Assembly: GCF_008807075.1 (NCBI RefSeq)
Contig: NZ_CP035632.1
Span: 2,046,001-2,110,000 of the forward strand
Length of the DNA: 64,000 bases
From: Synechococcus sp. RSCCF101
Lineage (GTDB): Bacteria; Cyanobacteriota; Cyanobacteriia; PCC-6307; Cyanobiaceae
Direction of reading: 5' to 3'
In this document: in pieces, positions 26,996-36,785 of the stretch
Numbering within the stretch: the first letter of the stretch is position 1
How the letters are laid out: each line of letters begins with the position of its first letter
Program-made: the position numbers and the translations under genes
Notes under the pieces: generated by a model
Database searches by the model: none
What the model was told of the DNA's origin: nothing
The model's input: the letters and a program-made list of their open reading frames with translations, nothing else

Positions 26996-29029
26996 TCAGT
27001 GAACCAGCCGCTGGCGCAGCTGCTTGATGCGGTCGCGCAGGTTGGCGGCCTCCTCGAACTCGAGATTGCCGGCCGCTTTCTTCATCTTCTCCTCCAGCTG
27101 TTCGATCAGCTGGGGCAGGGCCTCCAGGGTCAGGCCCGCGTCGGGATCATGGGCGAGTGCCTCGGCGGTGCGACCCGCCGCACGGGCCAGATCCCCCGAG
27201 CCGGCATCCTGCTGCAGGCGACGGGAGAGCTCGAGAAAGGACAGGATCGCGTTGCTGGAGCGCTTGCCGGCCGCCTGGGGCACCACCCCATGGGCTTCGT
27301 TGTAGGCCTGCTGGATCGCCCGCCGCCGTTCGGTCTCGTCGATCGCCTTCGCCATGCTGTCGGTGAGAGTGTCGGCGTAGAGCAGCGCCACACCTTCCAC
27401 ATGACGGGCCGCCCGGCCGATGGTCTGGATCAGGGACCGTTCCGCCCGGAGGAAGCCCTCCTTGTCGGCGTCGAGAATGGCCACGAGCGAAACCTCCGGC
27501 AGGTCCAGTCCCTCACGCAGCAGGTTCACGCCGACCAGCACGTCATAGGCACCGTTGCGCAGGTCCTGAATGATCTCGATGCGCTCGATCGAGTGAATCT
27601 CCGAGTGCAGGTAGCGGACCCGCACACCGTGCTCCGCCAGGTAGTCCGTCAGGTCCTCAGCCATGCGCTTGGTGAGGGTGGTCACCAGCACGCGCTGCTG
27701 TCGTTCCGCCCTGAGGCGCACCTCGGAGAGAAGATCATCGACCTGGCCATCGGTGGGACGCACCTCGACCACCGGATCGAGCACCCCAGTCGGCCGGATC
27801 ACCTGCTCCACCACACGGCCGTCGCTCACCCCCAGCTCCCAGTCACCGGGGGTGGCGCTGACGAAGAGGGTCTGGCGGGCCTTCTGCCAGAACTCCTCGC
27901 CCTTGAGGGGCCGGTTGTCGGCGGCGCTGGGCAGGCGGAAGCCGTGATCGATGAGCACCTGTTTGCGGGCCCGGTCGCCGTTGTACATGGCCTGCAGCTG
28001 GGGGCAGGTGACGTGACTCTCATCCACCACCAGCAACCAGTCCTCGGGGAAGTAATCGATCAGGCACTCCGGCGGCGAACCGGCGGCCCGGCCGGCGAGG
28101 TGGCGCGCATAGTTCTCCACACCGTTGCAGTAGCCCACCTGCTGCAGCATCTCCAGGTCGTAAGCGGTGCGCTGCTCGAGCCGCTGGGCCTCCAGCAGCT
28201 TGCCCTGACCGTTGAGCCAGTCGAGGCGGTCGCGCAGCTCTTCGCGGATCGCCGTCACCGCGGCATCCAGCCTCTGCTTGGGAGTGACGAAGTGCTTGGC
28301 GGGATAGATGCTCACCGCATCCAGGCTCTGGAGAATCTCGCCGGTGGTGGGATCGACGTAGCGGATGGCCTCAACCTCATCGCCGAACAGCTCGATGCGC
28401 ACGAGACGATCCTCATAGGCCGGGCCGATCTCGAGCACATCGCCGCGAACACGAAAGCGGCCGCGAGCGATCTCCACGTCGTTGCGGCTGTATTGGTTGT
28501 TGACGAGCTCCCTCAGGGCACCGCGGAGATTGAGCGTTTCTCCAACAGCAAAAGGCACGGCAGCCTTGAGATATTCCGATGGTATTCCCAGGCCGTAAAT
28601 GCAGCTGATCGAAGCGACCACGATCACATCACGGCGCTCGAACAGGGATCGAGTGGCAGAGTGACGCAGCATATCGATCTCTTCGTTGATCGATGCTGTC
28701 TTGGCGATGTAGGTATCACTGACAGGCACGTAGGCCTCAGGCTGATAGTAGTCGTAATAGGAGATGAAGTACTCCACCGCGTTGGCGGGGAAGAACTCAC
28801 GCAACTCGTTGCACAGCTGCGCCGCCAACGTCTTGTTGTGGGCCAGCACCAGTGCCGGTCGGCCGGTCTTCTCGATCACATTGGCGATCGTGAAGGTCTT
28901 TCCCGTCCCGGTGGCACCGAGCAGGGTCTGGTATCGCTCGCCGCCATCGAGCCCCTGCACCAGCGCTTCGATCGCCTTCGGCTGATCGCCGCTGGGGCTG
29001 TAGGGCGCCTGCAGCTGATAGGCGGGCAT
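26996..29029 (-). CDS. uvrB: Excinuclease ABC subunit B
   Basis: A 677-residue UvrB, the damage-verifying helicase of nucleotide excision repair. The Walker A is [10 protein letters not shown] (residues 37-46). The beta-hairpin region around [12 protein letters not shown], the DEAD-like [10 protein letters not shown] and motifs V/VI ([26 protein letters not shown]) follow. The UVR domain that contacts UvrC is at the C terminus ([24 protein letters not shown]). It starts at the ATG at 29029, 2 bases after the stop of the upstream holin-like gene, so the two are co-transcribed. The length is normal. Confidence 0.97.
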   Translation of the reverse strand: MPAYQLQAPYSPSGDQPKAIEALVQGLDGGERYQTLLGATGTGKTFTIANVIEKTGRPALVLAHNKTLAAQLCNELREFFPANAVEYFISYYDYYQPEAYVPVSDTYIAKTASINEEIDMLRHSATRSLFERRDVIVVASISCIYGLGIPSEYLKAAVPFAVGETLNLRGALRELVNNQYSRNDVEIARGRFRVRGDVLEIGPAYEDRLVRIELFGDEVEAIRYVDPTTGEILQSLDAVSIYPAKHFVTPKQRLDAAVTAIREELRDRLDWLNGQGKLLEAQRLEQRTAYDLEMLQQVGYCNGVENYARHLAGRAAGSPPECLIDYFPEDWLLVVDESHVTCPQLQAMYNGDRARKQVLIDHGFRLPSAADNRPLKGEEFWQKARQTLFVSATPGDWELGVSDGRVVEQVIRPTGVLDPVVEVRPTDGQVDDLLSEVRLRAERQQRVLVTTLTKRMAEDLTDYLAEHGVRVRYLHSEIHSIERIEIIQDLRNGAYDVLVGVNLLREGLDLPEVSLVAILDADKEGFLRAERSLIQTIGRAARHVEGVALLYADTLTDSMAKAIDETERRRAIQQAYNEAHGVVPQAAGKRSSNAILSFLELSRRLQQDAGSGDLARAAGRTAEALAHDPDAGLTLEALPQLIEQLEEKMKKAAGNLEFEEAANLRDRIKQLRQRLVH

Positions 29030-29031
29030 GG

Positions 29032-29439
29032 TCAGTTCAGTGCCGCACGGGTGAAGTCCACATGCAGACCGAGCGCCCGGAGAATCAGAGTGCTGACCAG
29101 GCTGTAGACCACCGCCCCGAGCGCCGCGCTGAACAGCCCGTTCCTAAGGCGGAAGCCTTCAATCAGCCAGGCGGCGACGCTGAACAGAATGATCGTGATC
29201 AGCCAGTTGAAGAGGAACGTGATCGGTGCGATCAGGCCACCGAGAGAGCTGATCGCCCAGGGCAGGGCCAGGAGCAGCTTCAGGGGGACGACCAGCAGGC
29301 TGCCGAGCAGACCGATCGCGATGGCCGCGAGCAGGGCGGTGCCGAAGCCCGACACCTCCACGCCCAGCGGCAGGTAGGCCACCAGCAACAGCACAACCGC
29401 CCGGACGGGCCACTGCAGCAGCCAGATCAGTCCACCCAT
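29032..29439 (-). CDS. Phage-holin-like small integral membrane protein
   Basis: A 135-residue protein with about four hydrophobic helices separated by short loops ([68 protein letters not shown]). The arrangement and the glycine-rich last hairpin resemble the phage holin family IV group annotated in most cyanobacteria, where no phage is involved. It sits directly ahead of uvrB with a 2-base gap. The function is unknown, and the name describes resemblance and not lysis activity. Confidence 0.75.
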   Translation of the reverse strand: MGGLIWLLQWPVRAVVLLLVAYLPLGVEVSGFGTALLAAIAIGLLGSLLVVPLKLLLALPWAISSLGGLIAPITFLFNWLITIILFSVAAWLIEGFRLRNGLFSAALGAVVYSLVSTLILRALGLHVDFTRAALN

Positions 29440-29502
29440 GCCAGCGCGGCCGAAGCGGCCGATCCGTGATCAGCGCGCACTGTAGAGAGCGTGGGCCGGG
29501 GA

Positions 29503-30291
29503 TCAGACCACAGGCACCGGCCGCGGGGACGCGATCGCATCGCGCAGGGAGCGCACGGCAGCGACCATGGCCAGCTCGTCCTCGAGGCGGTTGATCACCG
29601 ATCCCACACCCACACCGCTGGCGCCGGCCGCCAGGGCCATCGGCGCGGTCACGGCGGTGAGGCCGGAGGCGCAGAGAACGGGCGTGTCCAGGCCGGCCTG
29701 AACCAGGGCGGTGCGGATGGCATGGGTGGCCGCCAGGGTCGGGGCCGCTTTCTCGATCAGCCCGAGAACGCCCGGACTGACAGGGCGTGCACTGGTGCCA
29801 CCCTCGGTCTGGATCATGTCGGCACCGGCCTCCGCCAGGGCCACCGCCAGCTGCTCCTGCCCGTCCATGGGCAGGGTGTGGGGAACGGTGACGCTCAGGA
29901 CGACATCGGGCAGCAGACGGCGGGTCGCCAGGGTGAGGGCCATCACCTCCTCGGCATCGAAGACCCGGCCCTCGGGATAGAAGGCGTCGTAGTTGCCGAT
30001 CTCGACCATGGCCGCACCGGCTGCGACGGCGTCGGGAAAGCGCTCAGGCTCCACAGCGCTCACGCAGACGGGCAGACCGCCGGAGGCCTCCCGGGCCAGA
30101 CGCACCAGGGAGGGATCACAGGCCACATCAAGACAGTCGGCGCCGCCCCGCCCTGCCGCCACTGACACCCGCGCCACCCGATCGGCATCGAAGTTGGCCA
30201 GTCCGGAGATCACCTTCAGCAGGCGGCCCCGGCGCAGGCTGGCGCGGAGGGCAGCGGGAAGGCGATCGAGGCGGGAGTCGGAAACGGCCAT
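29503..30291 (-). CDS. ycf23: Ycf23 / DUF561 protein (TIM-barrel-like)
   Basis: About 262 residues from the ATG at 30291 (a GTG at 30297 would add two). The sequence has the alternating strand-helix pattern of a TIM barrel: KVISGLANFDADRVARV, GADCLDVACDP, MVEIGNYDAFYPEGR, VVLSVTVPHTLP, GADMIQTEGGTSARP, PVLCASGLTA and GASGVGVGSVINRL. This matches Ycf23, encoded in red-lineage plastids and all cyanobacteria, of unknown reaction. The phosphate-binding-like glycine loops at the C-terminal side suggest a phosphorylated ligand. It diverges from tilS with about 57 bases between starts. Confidence 0.85.
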   Translation of the reverse strand: MAVSDSRLDRLPAALRASLRRGRLLKVISGLANFDADRVARVSVAAGRGGADCLDVACDPSLVRLAREASGGLPVCVSAVEPERFPDAVAAGAAMVEIGNYDAFYPEGRVFDAEEVMALTLATRRLLPDVVLSVTVPHTLPMDGQEQLAVALAEAGADMIQTEGGTSARPVSPGVLGLIEKAAPTLAATHAIRTALVQAGLDTPVLCASGLTAVTAPMALAAGASGVGVGSVINRLEDELAMVAAVRSLRDAIASPRPVPVV

Positions 30292-30348
30292 GGACACGGT
30301 CGCGGTGCTGGCAGGATTCTCCCACCCTCCGATCGCCGCGGCGGCCTG

Positions 30349-31464
30349 ATGGACGGCCCCAGCAGGGAGCGACTCCGGCCGAGCAGAGCGGCGTCAGCCA
30401 CCGCTGGCGCGCTCAGGCATCTGCGGCAGCAGCTGCAGCGGGACCCCCTGCTGCTGCCGGAGCAGGAGTCCCTGCTGCTGGCTGTGTCCGGTGGGCAGGA
30501 CTCCATGGCCCTGACTCAGCTGCTGCAGGACCTCCAGGCCGCCCGCGGCTGGCGGCTGATCCTCTGGCACGGCGATCACGGCTGGCACCGCGACTCAGCC
30601 GTGATCGCCGCGCAGCTGTCGCGCTGGGCGGAGCGCCGCGGGCTGGAGCTCCTGGTCGACCGGGCCCCCGAGGGTGCGGCCCGTGGGGAAGCCGGTGCCC
30701 GGGACTGGCGCTATGCCGTTCTGGAGCAGCATGCCCACGCCCGCGGATGCCGGCGGGTCATCACCGCGCACACCGCCAGCGACCGGGCCGAAAGCCTGCT
30801 GCTGGCGATGGCACGGGGGTGTCACCTCAGGGGGCTCTGCGCCCCGCGCCGATGGCGGCCCCTCGGTAGGGGTGGCGGCTGCTGGCTGGCCCGGCCCCTG
30901 CTCGGCCTGGACCGGCGGCAGACCGCACAGCTGTGCCGGGAGCGGGCCCTGCCGGTGTGGCCGGACCCCGGCAACGCCGATCTGAACCCGAGCCGCAACC
31001 GGGTGCGCCATCTGGTGATGCCGGTGCTCGAAGCGCTCCACCCCGGGGCCGGCCGGCGCATCAGTGGACTCTCGGAGGCGATGGCCCGACTGCAGCAGCC
31101 GCAGGAGGAACTGATCCCGCTCGCCCTGCGCCAGCTGGCTGGGGCGGCCGGGGTCGGAGGCGAAGCCGTGGCCCTGGAGCGGGAGGGCCTGAGCAGGCTG
31201 TCGGCGGACACCGCTGCCCTGCTGCTGCATCACTGGCTCCGATCCGAGACGGGTTCGGCGCCCGGGCGCGAGGTGATGGAGGACCTGGTGCACCGCTTGC
31301 TCCGGGATGGCGCGGCAGGCAAGCTGTGCCTGCCTGGTCCCTGGGAACTCAGCTGGACCCGCTGCCACGTGCATCTGCACCGGCAGGACGGCGGCGGATC
31401 CTCCCGGGACCTGACGGCGGACAGCAGGGATCACCAGGCCCCCACCCTCAGCCCCGGCGACTGA
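30349..31464 (+). CDS. tilS: tRNA(Ile)-lysidine synthase
   Basis: A 371-residue N-type ATP pyrophosphatase that converts C34 of the CAU tRNA-Ile to lysidine, switching it to AUA decoding. The PP-loop is LLAVSGGQDSMAL (about residues 43-55). WHGDHGWHRDS, ITAHTASDRAE and RPLLGLDRRQT are typical, as is the NPSRNRVRHLVMPVLE motif. The C-terminal domain is present but shorter than in E. coli, as usual for cyanobacteria. The start is the ATG at 30349. A 6-base gap links it to the next gene. Confidence 0.92.
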   Translation: MDGPSRERLRPSRAASATAGALRHLRQQLQRDPLLLPEQESLLLAVSGGQDSMALTQLLQDLQAARGWRLILWHGDHGWHRDSAVIAAQLSRWAERRGLELLVDRAPEGAARGEAGARDWRYAVLEQHAHARGCRRVITAHTASDRAESLLLAMARGCHLRGLCAPRRWRPLGRGGGCWLARPLLGLDRRQTAQLCRERALPVWPDPGNADLNPSRNRVRHLVMPVLEALHPGAGRRISGLSEAMARLQQPQEELIPLALRQLAGAAGVGGEAVALEREGLSRLSADTAALLLHHWLRSETGSAPGREVMEDLVHRLLRDGAAGKLCLPGPWELSWTRCHVHLHRQDGGGSSRDLTADSRDHQAPTLSPGD

Positions 31465-31470
31465 ACAGGA

Positions 31471-32523
31471 ATGGAACGGCCCTTCGAGCAGCGCTACGCG
31501 GAGGTGGAGCGGGCCTATGCCGAGGGCCACTTCCAGGTGGCCCGGGACATCACCCTGGAGCTGCTGGGTGAGCTGGACCCACTGCCGGAGGCTGAGGAGT
31601 CCCGCATGGCGGCGCTGCTCTGGCAGGCCCACCTCTCACTGCTGCTGGGCCACATCCAGCTCTACGGATTCCAGGAGATCAACGCGGCACGGCAGGCCTA
31701 CGGGCAGGTGCTGGCCGTTTCGCAGGACACCACGCTGCAGGAGCTGGCCAATCAGGGTCTGCAGGCCTGTGAGGCGATGGCCGCGGAACCCCCCGCGGCA
31801 GCGGCGGCGGACCTGCCCGACTCCGAACCGGTCGCTGAGGCTGAGCCTGCCGCGACGGCCGCCTCCCAGACCTCAGCAACACCCACGACGACCGCCGCCG
31901 TCTCACCCAGTGCCATTCCGGAGCAGCAGACCCGCACCGCCGGCAGTGAGCCGGCCATGCCCTGGCTGGAGCAGATGGCGGAGCGTCCGGCTGGGGCGAG
32001 CGCCGGCCTCAGCGACGCGCCGGACTGGCTGACGACCGTCGATCCAGCCGCGACCAGCAACCTCGCGCTGGCACCCTCTCAGGGGCCGGTGAACGAGGTC
32101 GAGCCCGCGGCACGCGAGGAAGAGCACCCGATCGCACCGGTCGCTGTTCAGATTCTCGAGGACACCGCTGCTGAAGAGGCGACGGCAGCGGAGATCCGGG
32201 GGCGGGATGACGCGCCGGAGAGGGCCCCGGCGGCCGCTGAACCAGACCTCGGCGGGGCGGAGGCGGCCCCGGAACCCGACGCAGACGCCGAGGCGATCCA
32301 GGCAGAGCCCCTGGCTCCCGGCACCGATGACCCCACGGTGACCGTGGAGCTGGAGGGCGAGCCCGTCAGCGATTCGGAGGAGCCCAAGCCGGACTCCTCG
32401 TGGCCCGAGCACCTTGAGGTGGAGGCTGTCAGCGGGGAGGGCGAACCGGTCGACGAGGCTCTGCTGGATCCCGAGACGGATCCGGACTTCGCCGCCGGCC
32501 TGCTGCGGGTGGTGCTGCGCTGA
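31471..32523 (+). CDS. Hypothetical protein with helical-repeat N terminus and long acidic disordered tail
   Basis: A 350-residue protein. Residues about 1-105 are helical and repeat-like (FEQRYAEVERAYAEGHFQVA, LLWQAHLSLLLGHIQLYG, INAARQAYGQVLAVSQDTTL), resembling one or two TPR units. The remaining 240 residues are Ala, Pro, Glu and Thr rich with net negative charge and look disordered, with short hydrophobic breaks such as PWLEQMAERP and PDWLTTV. No signal peptide or membrane helix is seen. It follows tilS by 6 bases. The function is unknown. A 9-base hairpin straddles its stop codon. Confidence 0.75.
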   Translation: MERPFEQRYAEVERAYAEGHFQVARDITLELLGELDPLPEAEESRMAALLWQAHLSLLLGHIQLYGFQEINAARQAYGQVLAVSQDTTLQELANQGLQACEAMAAEPPAAAAADLPDSEPVAEAEPAATAASQTSATPTTTAAVSPSAIPEQQTRTAGSEPAMPWLEQMAERPAGASAGLSDAPDWLTTVDPAATSNLALAPSQGPVNEVEPAAREEEHPIAPVAVQILEDTAAEEATAAEIRGRDDAPERAPAAAEPDLGGAEAAPEPDADAEAIQAEPLAPGTDDPTVTVELEGEPVSDSEEPKPDSSWPEHLEVEAVSGEGEPVDEALLDPETDPDFAAGLLRVVLR

Positions 32524-32532
32524 GCGCAGCAC
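32512..32532. terminator. Hairpin around the stop codon between convergent genes
   Basis: GTGCTGCGC at 32512-32520 and GCGCAGCAC at 32524-32532 are a perfect 9-base inverted repeat whose 3-base loop is the TGA stop of the acidic protein. It lies 14 bases from the end of the convergent RNase J gene. Being symmetrical, it could end transcripts from both sides. It lacks a T tract, so it may instead stabilise 3' ends. Confidence 0.5.
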
Positions 32533-32545
32533 CCGGCAGGGAGCC

Positions 32546-34546
32546 TCAGCGAACCGCCGCGGAGCGGCGCCGGCGGGTGCGGCCCGCGGGCATCTCGCTG
32601 GCAGCCTGTTCGGCGGCGGCCGCCGCCGCCGCGGGAGCCGTTGTTGCCGGCACAGCAGCGGCGACAGCCGCCGGAGCTGGAGCCGGAGCCGCACTGCGGG
32701 GACGCTTGTGGGGAACGGATCGGGAGCCGCCGTCACGACGCCCACCGCGGGACCGGGGAGCCGGCCGATCATCGGGTTCGGCATCGGCCCTGCCCTTGTA
32801 GGCCGGCGTTCCGGCCGGTGCCGGCTGCACGAGGCAGAGGATCAGCGGCTCCACCTGCAGTTCGCGGCGCAACCGGCGCTGCAGGCCCACTTCCACCTCG
32901 CGCTGGAGGCCGATCCAGTCGACTTCAGGTGCCGCGTCGCCCGTGTTGCGGGCCAGCTGTTTCCAGCGGTTCTCCAGCACCCAGCCCACCTCGCGTTCGG
33001 ACCAGAGGGACAGCTTGCGGGGATCCGCCGTGGTGACCACACCACGGAGGTTGACCCTGGGGGGGGCCACCATCACCCCATCAGTGCTGATGGCCGCCAG
33101 AAGGGTGACGACACCGTCGTCGGCCAGCTGCTGGCGCTCCTTGAGCACCCGGGCATCGACGATGCCGTTGCGGGAGGCATCGAGCAGCTCGATGCCGGCC
33201 TTGACCGGATCTCCCTTGCGCAGGCTGTCGGGCGTCAGCTCGACCACATCGCCGTTGTCGATGATCAGGGTGTGGTCCGCCGGCACGCCCATGGACTGGG
33301 CCGTGCGGGAGTGGGCCACGAGCATGCGGTGTTCCCCGTGAACCGGCACGAAGAACTTGGGACGGGTGAGGGCGAGCATGAGCTTTTCGTCCTCCTGGGA
33401 ACCATGGCCTGACACGTGAATCCCCTCGCCCTTGCCGTAGACCACCCGGGCTCCGAGCATCATCAGCCGATCGATGGTGTTCACCACGGAGATGGTGTTG
33501 CCCGGAATCGGACTGGCCGAGAAGATGATCGTGTCCGACGTCTTCACCTGCACCTGGGGGTGCTCACCGCGGGAAATGCGACTCAGGGCGGCGAGGGGCT
33601 CGCCCTGGCTGCCGGTCATGAGCAGCAGCGTTTCACGGTCGGGCAGATCGCGGATCTGCTTGATCGGCACAAACAGATCGTCCGGGCAGCGCATGTAGCC
33701 GAGTTCCCTTGCCTTGGCGATCACGTTGAGCATGGAGCGCCCGAGCAGACCCACCTTGCGGCCATGCTTCATCGCCAGCTCGAGCACCATCGCGACGCGG
33801 TGCGTCGAACTGGCGAAGGTGGTGATGATGACGCGGCCATCGGCCGAACCGATGTGGCGATCGAGATTGGGGAAGACCGCCCGTTCGGGTGGCGTGAAGC
33901 CCGGCAGCTCAGCATTGGTGGAATCGCTGAACAGACAGAGCACTCCCTGCTCGCCGTAGTGCGCCATGCGCTGGACGTCGAAGTACTCGCCATCGACGGG
34001 GGTGTGATCGAATTTGAAATCACCGGTGAAGACCACCACACCCACTGGTGTGGTGATCGCCAGAGAGAAGCTGTCGGCGATGGAGTGGGTGTTGCGGATG
34101 AACTCCACCTTGAAGTGGCGACCCACCTGCACCACATCTCTCGGCCGAACCGTCTTGATCGTGGTGCGGTCGGTCACACCCGCCTCCTCCATCTTGCCCT
34201 GGAGCATCGACATGGCCAGGCGTGGCCCGTGGATGACGGGGATGTTGAAGTGCTTCAGGTGGTGGGAAATGCCACCGATATGGTCTTCGTGACCATGGGT
34301 CACGATCATGCCTTTGATCCGCTTCTGGTTCTCACGCAGGAAGCTGGTGTCCGGCAACACAACATTGACGCCATGCATGCCGTCGCTCGGGAAGGCCAAG
34401 CCGGCATCAACCAGCATCAGCTCGTCGCCGTATTCGAAGACGCAGGTGTTCTTGCCGATCTCGTGCAGGCCGCCGAGAGGAATCACGCGAAGCGGCGTCT
34501 GGCTCGATGAACCGTTGCGGGAAGGGGTTGATCTGGATTGGGTCAT
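32546..34546 (-). CDS. rnj: Ribonuclease J
   Basis: A 666-residue metallo-beta-lactamase/beta-CASP nuclease with endo- and 5' exoribonuclease activity. The metal motif THGHEDHIGG is near residue 81. The beta-CASP part has FSDSTNAELPGFT, LLMTGSQGEPLAALSRIS and FVPVHGEHRML. A C-terminal domain follows, then a Pro/Ala-rich, Arg-rich disordered tail of about 90 residues beyond the usual 555-residue core, as in other cyanobacteria, where the tail is thought to matter for RNA or partner binding. It is the third gene after asd and dapA, with a gap of 99 bases to dapA. Confidence 0.95.
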   Translation of the reverse strand: MTQSRSTPSRNGSSSQTPLRVIPLGGLHEIGKNTCVFEYGDELMLVDAGLAFPSDGMHGVNVVLPDTSFLRENQKRIKGMIVTHGHEDHIGGISHHLKHFNIPVIHGPRLAMSMLQGKMEEAGVTDRTTIKTVRPRDVVQVGRHFKVEFIRNTHSIADSFSLAITTPVGVVVFTGDFKFDHTPVDGEYFDVQRMAHYGEQGVLCLFSDSTNAELPGFTPPERAVFPNLDRHIGSADGRVIITTFASSTHRVAMVLELAMKHGRKVGLLGRSMLNVIAKARELGYMRCPDDLFVPIKQIRDLPDRETLLLMTGSQGEPLAALSRISRGEHPQVQVKTSDTIIFSASPIPGNTISVVNTIDRLMMLGARVVYGKGEGIHVSGHGSQEDEKLMLALTRPKFFVPVHGEHRMLVAHSRTAQSMGVPADHTLIIDNGDVVELTPDSLRKGDPVKAGIELLDASRNGIVDARVLKERQQLADDGVVTLLAAISTDGVMVAPPRVNLRGVVTTADPRKLSLWSEREVGWVLENRWKQLARNTGDAAPEVDWIGLQREVEVGLQRRLRRELQVEPLILCLVQPAPAGTPAYKGRADAEPDDRPAPRSRGGRRDGGSRSVPHKRPRSAAPAPAPAAVAAAVPATTAPAAAAAAAEQAASEMPAGRTRRRRSAAVR

Positions 34547-34645
34547 GCCACGCAGGCGTTGGGGTGTCGTGAAGCGAAATCAGGGGGGCGGAGTGCAGCG
34601 GCAGCGAAGCGGACATCGCCTCAGCCGTGCTCCGGAGCCATGGCG

Positions 34646-35551
34646 TCAGGTCTGACGCAGGGCAGCAAGAACGGTGGACAGGGTGGTTCTCATGGCTGCA
34701 TCGGCAGGGAGGAGGGGAAGACGGGGCGCACCGACAGGCCATCCATCCAGTTCCAGCGCGGCCTTGACCGGAATCGGGTTGGTGGTGGCGAAGAGGGTAC
34801 GGAAGAGGGGCCAGAGCTGGCGGTGGATCGATTCGGCGCGATCTGGCTCCCCGGCGAGATGGGCCTCGATCATGGAGCGGATCTCGGAGCCGGCGACGTG
34901 GCTGGCCACGCTCACGACGCCGGCGGCCCCGGCCGCCATGGCGGGCAGGGTGAGACTGTCGTCACCGGAGTAGATGGCCAGATCGGTCCCGCAGCGGGCC
35001 CGGAGTTCGCTGACTTCAGCGACGCGTCCAGTGGCGGCCTTGTAGCTGATGATGGACGGGCAGGACCTCAGTTCCGCCATCGTATCGACATCCAGCTGGC
35101 AGCCGGTGCGGCCAGGGATGTTGTAGATCATCAGTGGCAGCGATGGGGCGGCCTCGGCGATCGCCCGGAAGTGCGCCAGCAGACCCTCCTGCGGCGGCTT
35201 GTTGTAATACGGAACCACAACGAGCGCCCCGTCGGCACCGAGCTCCGCCGCCTCGCGTGTCGCCTCCACGGCCTCGGCCGTGCAGTTGCTGCCGGTGCCG
35301 GCCAGAACGGCGGCCCGCGGCCCGACTGCCTGCTTCACGGCGGACAGGAGGCGATGCTGCTCGTCCCAGCTGAGGGTCGGGGACTCACCGGTGGTGCCAC
35401 AGACCACGATGGCGTCGGAGCCGTGGTCGACGAGGTGAACCGCCAGCCGGCCGGCCAGATCGCAGTCGACGCTGCCGTCGCCGGTGAACGGGGTGACCAT
35501 GGCCGTGACCAGGCGGCCGAAGGGTGGTTGACGGGTCGGGACGGCCGTCAT
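34646..35551 (-). CDS. dapA: 4-hydroxy-tetrahydrodipicolinate synthase
   Basis: A 301-residue TIM-barrel aldolase that condenses pyruvate with aspartate semialdehyde on the lysine/meso-diaminopimelate pathway. The substrate loop is [16 protein letters not shown]. The catalytic Tyr is in [10 protein letters not shown] and the Schiff-base Lys in [32 protein letters not shown] is the usual late motif. Its ATG overlaps the stop of asd (ATGA), coupling two consecutive enzymes. The length is normal. Confidence 0.96.
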   Translation of the reverse strand: MTAVPTRQPPFGRLVTAMVTPFTGDGSVDCDLAGRLAVHLVDHGSDAIVVCGTTGESPTLSWDEQHRLLSAVKQAVGPRAAVLAGTGSNCTAEAVEATREAAELGADGALVVVPYYNKPPQEGLLAHFRAIAEAAPSLPLMIYNIPGRTGCQLDVDTMAELRSCPSIISYKAATGRVAEVSELRARCGTDLAIYSGDDSLTLPAMAAGAAGVVSVASHVAGSEIRSMIEAHLAGEPDRAESIHRQLWPLFRTLFATTNPIPVKAALELDGWPVGAPRLPLLPADAAMRTTLSTVLAALRQT

Positions 35552-36609
35552 GGAGAGGGGGCGCCGAGGAGCAGTTCCGCGATCTGCACCGCGTTGAGGG
35601 CAGCGCCCTTGCGGATCTGATCACCGCAGAGCCAGAGCTCCAGGGATGTCGGATCGCTGCAGTCCTGGCGGATGCGGCCCACAGCGATCGGGTCCCGCCC
35701 GGTGACGTCCGTGGGCATGGGAAAACGATTGGCCTCGAAGTCCTCGATGAGGTCCACACCGGGAGCCGCCGCGAGGAGATCCCTGGCCTCCTGCACGGGG
35801 AAGGGCTCACGGAAACTGATGTTCACCATCTCGGAATGGGCGCGCAGCACGGGAACACGCACACACGTCGCCGTCAGACGCAGATCGGGAAGACCCATGA
35901 TCTTGCGGGTTTCGCGGATCATCTTCCGCTCCTCCTCGCAGTAGCCGCTCGCATCGATGGGGGAGTTGTGGAGGAAGAGGTTGAAAGCCAGCGAATGGGG
36001 CAGAACCGAACTGCGCGGCGTTCCACCATCAAGAACGGTGCGGCTGAGCTGGCGCAGTTCCTCCATCGCCTGGGCTCCGGCCCCGCTGGCGGACTGATAG
36101 GTGCTCACCACCACACGCTCGATCGGGCAGCGGGCCTGCAGCGGCGCCAGAGCCAGGGTGAGCAGGATCGTGGTGCAGTTGGGGTTGGCGATCACCCCGC
36201 TGTGGGACCAGACGGCATCGGGGTTGACCTCGGGCACCACCAGCGGCACCTCTGGGTCCATGCGGAAGGCGCTGGAGTTGTCGATGACCACCGCGCCGGC
36301 GGCCACGGCGGCGGGCGCCCAGGTTCTGGAGGTGGAGCCGCCGGCTGAGGCGAGCACGAGATCGACGCCGTCAAAGGCCTCGCTGCAGCACTCCTGCACG
36401 GTGAGGCTGGAACCCTGCCAGGGCAGGGTGGTGCCGGCTGATCGCGCACTGGCCAGGGCCCGGAGCTCGGCGATCGGGAACCGGCGCTCCTCCAGAAGTT
36501 CGAGCAGCTCCCGACCCACCGCTCCGGTGGCCCCGAGCACCGCGACGGTCAGTGGGCGACTCGGGAGGGAGTCGGCGGTGTCTGAACTGTGGCCGGCGAG
36601 AGAAACCAA
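35548..36609 (-). CDS. asd: Aspartate-semialdehyde dehydrogenase
   Basis: About 353 residues from a TTG at 36609. The frame is open further upstream but would run past the divergent tig start, and TTG is the only usual start near the dinucleotide-binding motif [15 protein letters not shown]. The active-site Cys is in IANPNCTT, and [13 protein letters not shown] and [14 protein letters not shown] follow. It reduces aspartyl phosphate to the semialdehyde, the substrate of dapA next to it. The usual length is about 340, so the N terminus may be a few residues shorter. asd, dapA and RNase J form a minus-strand unit. Confidence 0.93.
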   Translation of the reverse strand: MVSLAGHSSDTADSLPSRPLTVAVLGATGAVGRELLELLEERRFPIAELRALASARSAGTTLPWQGSSLTVQECCSEAFDGVDLVLASAGGSTSRTWAPAAVAAGAVVIDNSSAFRMDPEVPLVVPEVNPDAVWSHSGVIANPNCTTILLTLALAPLQARCPIERVVVSTYQSASGAGAQAMEELRQLSRTVLDGGTPRSSVLPHSLAFNLFLHNSPIDASGYCEEERKMIRETRKIMGLPDLRLTATCVRVPVLRAHSEMVNISFREPFPVQEARDLLAAAPGVDLIEDFEANRFPMPTDVTGRDPIAVGRIRQDCSDPTSLELWLCGDQIRKGAALNAVQIAELLLGAPSP

Positions 36610-36785
36610 ATCGGGAGGGCGGCGATCGCTCCAACGCGCCTGTCTGAAAAGCTCTGCGACGGCGGTCCTTCCGGCTGAGGTTAACCCTTGACTCCCGGCC
36701 CGGCCCGCCGGGAAGGGATGGGGAGAGCCGGAGGTGCTCAGGGAGACGACGCCTAAGGTTGTGGATTGTCCATCTCGCCCCGCCG

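Noticed and set aside
26999-29107. Plus-strand open frame of 702 codons opposite uvrB
   Set aside because: It is a mirror frame produced by high GC at third positions of uvrB, rich in His, Gln and Arg without domain signatures, while uvrB on the other strand is complete.
29032-29439. Prophage marker (holin)
   Set aside because: The holin-like membrane protein stands alone beside uvrB, with no endolysin, capsid or integrase; such genes are ordinary in cyanobacterial chromosomes.
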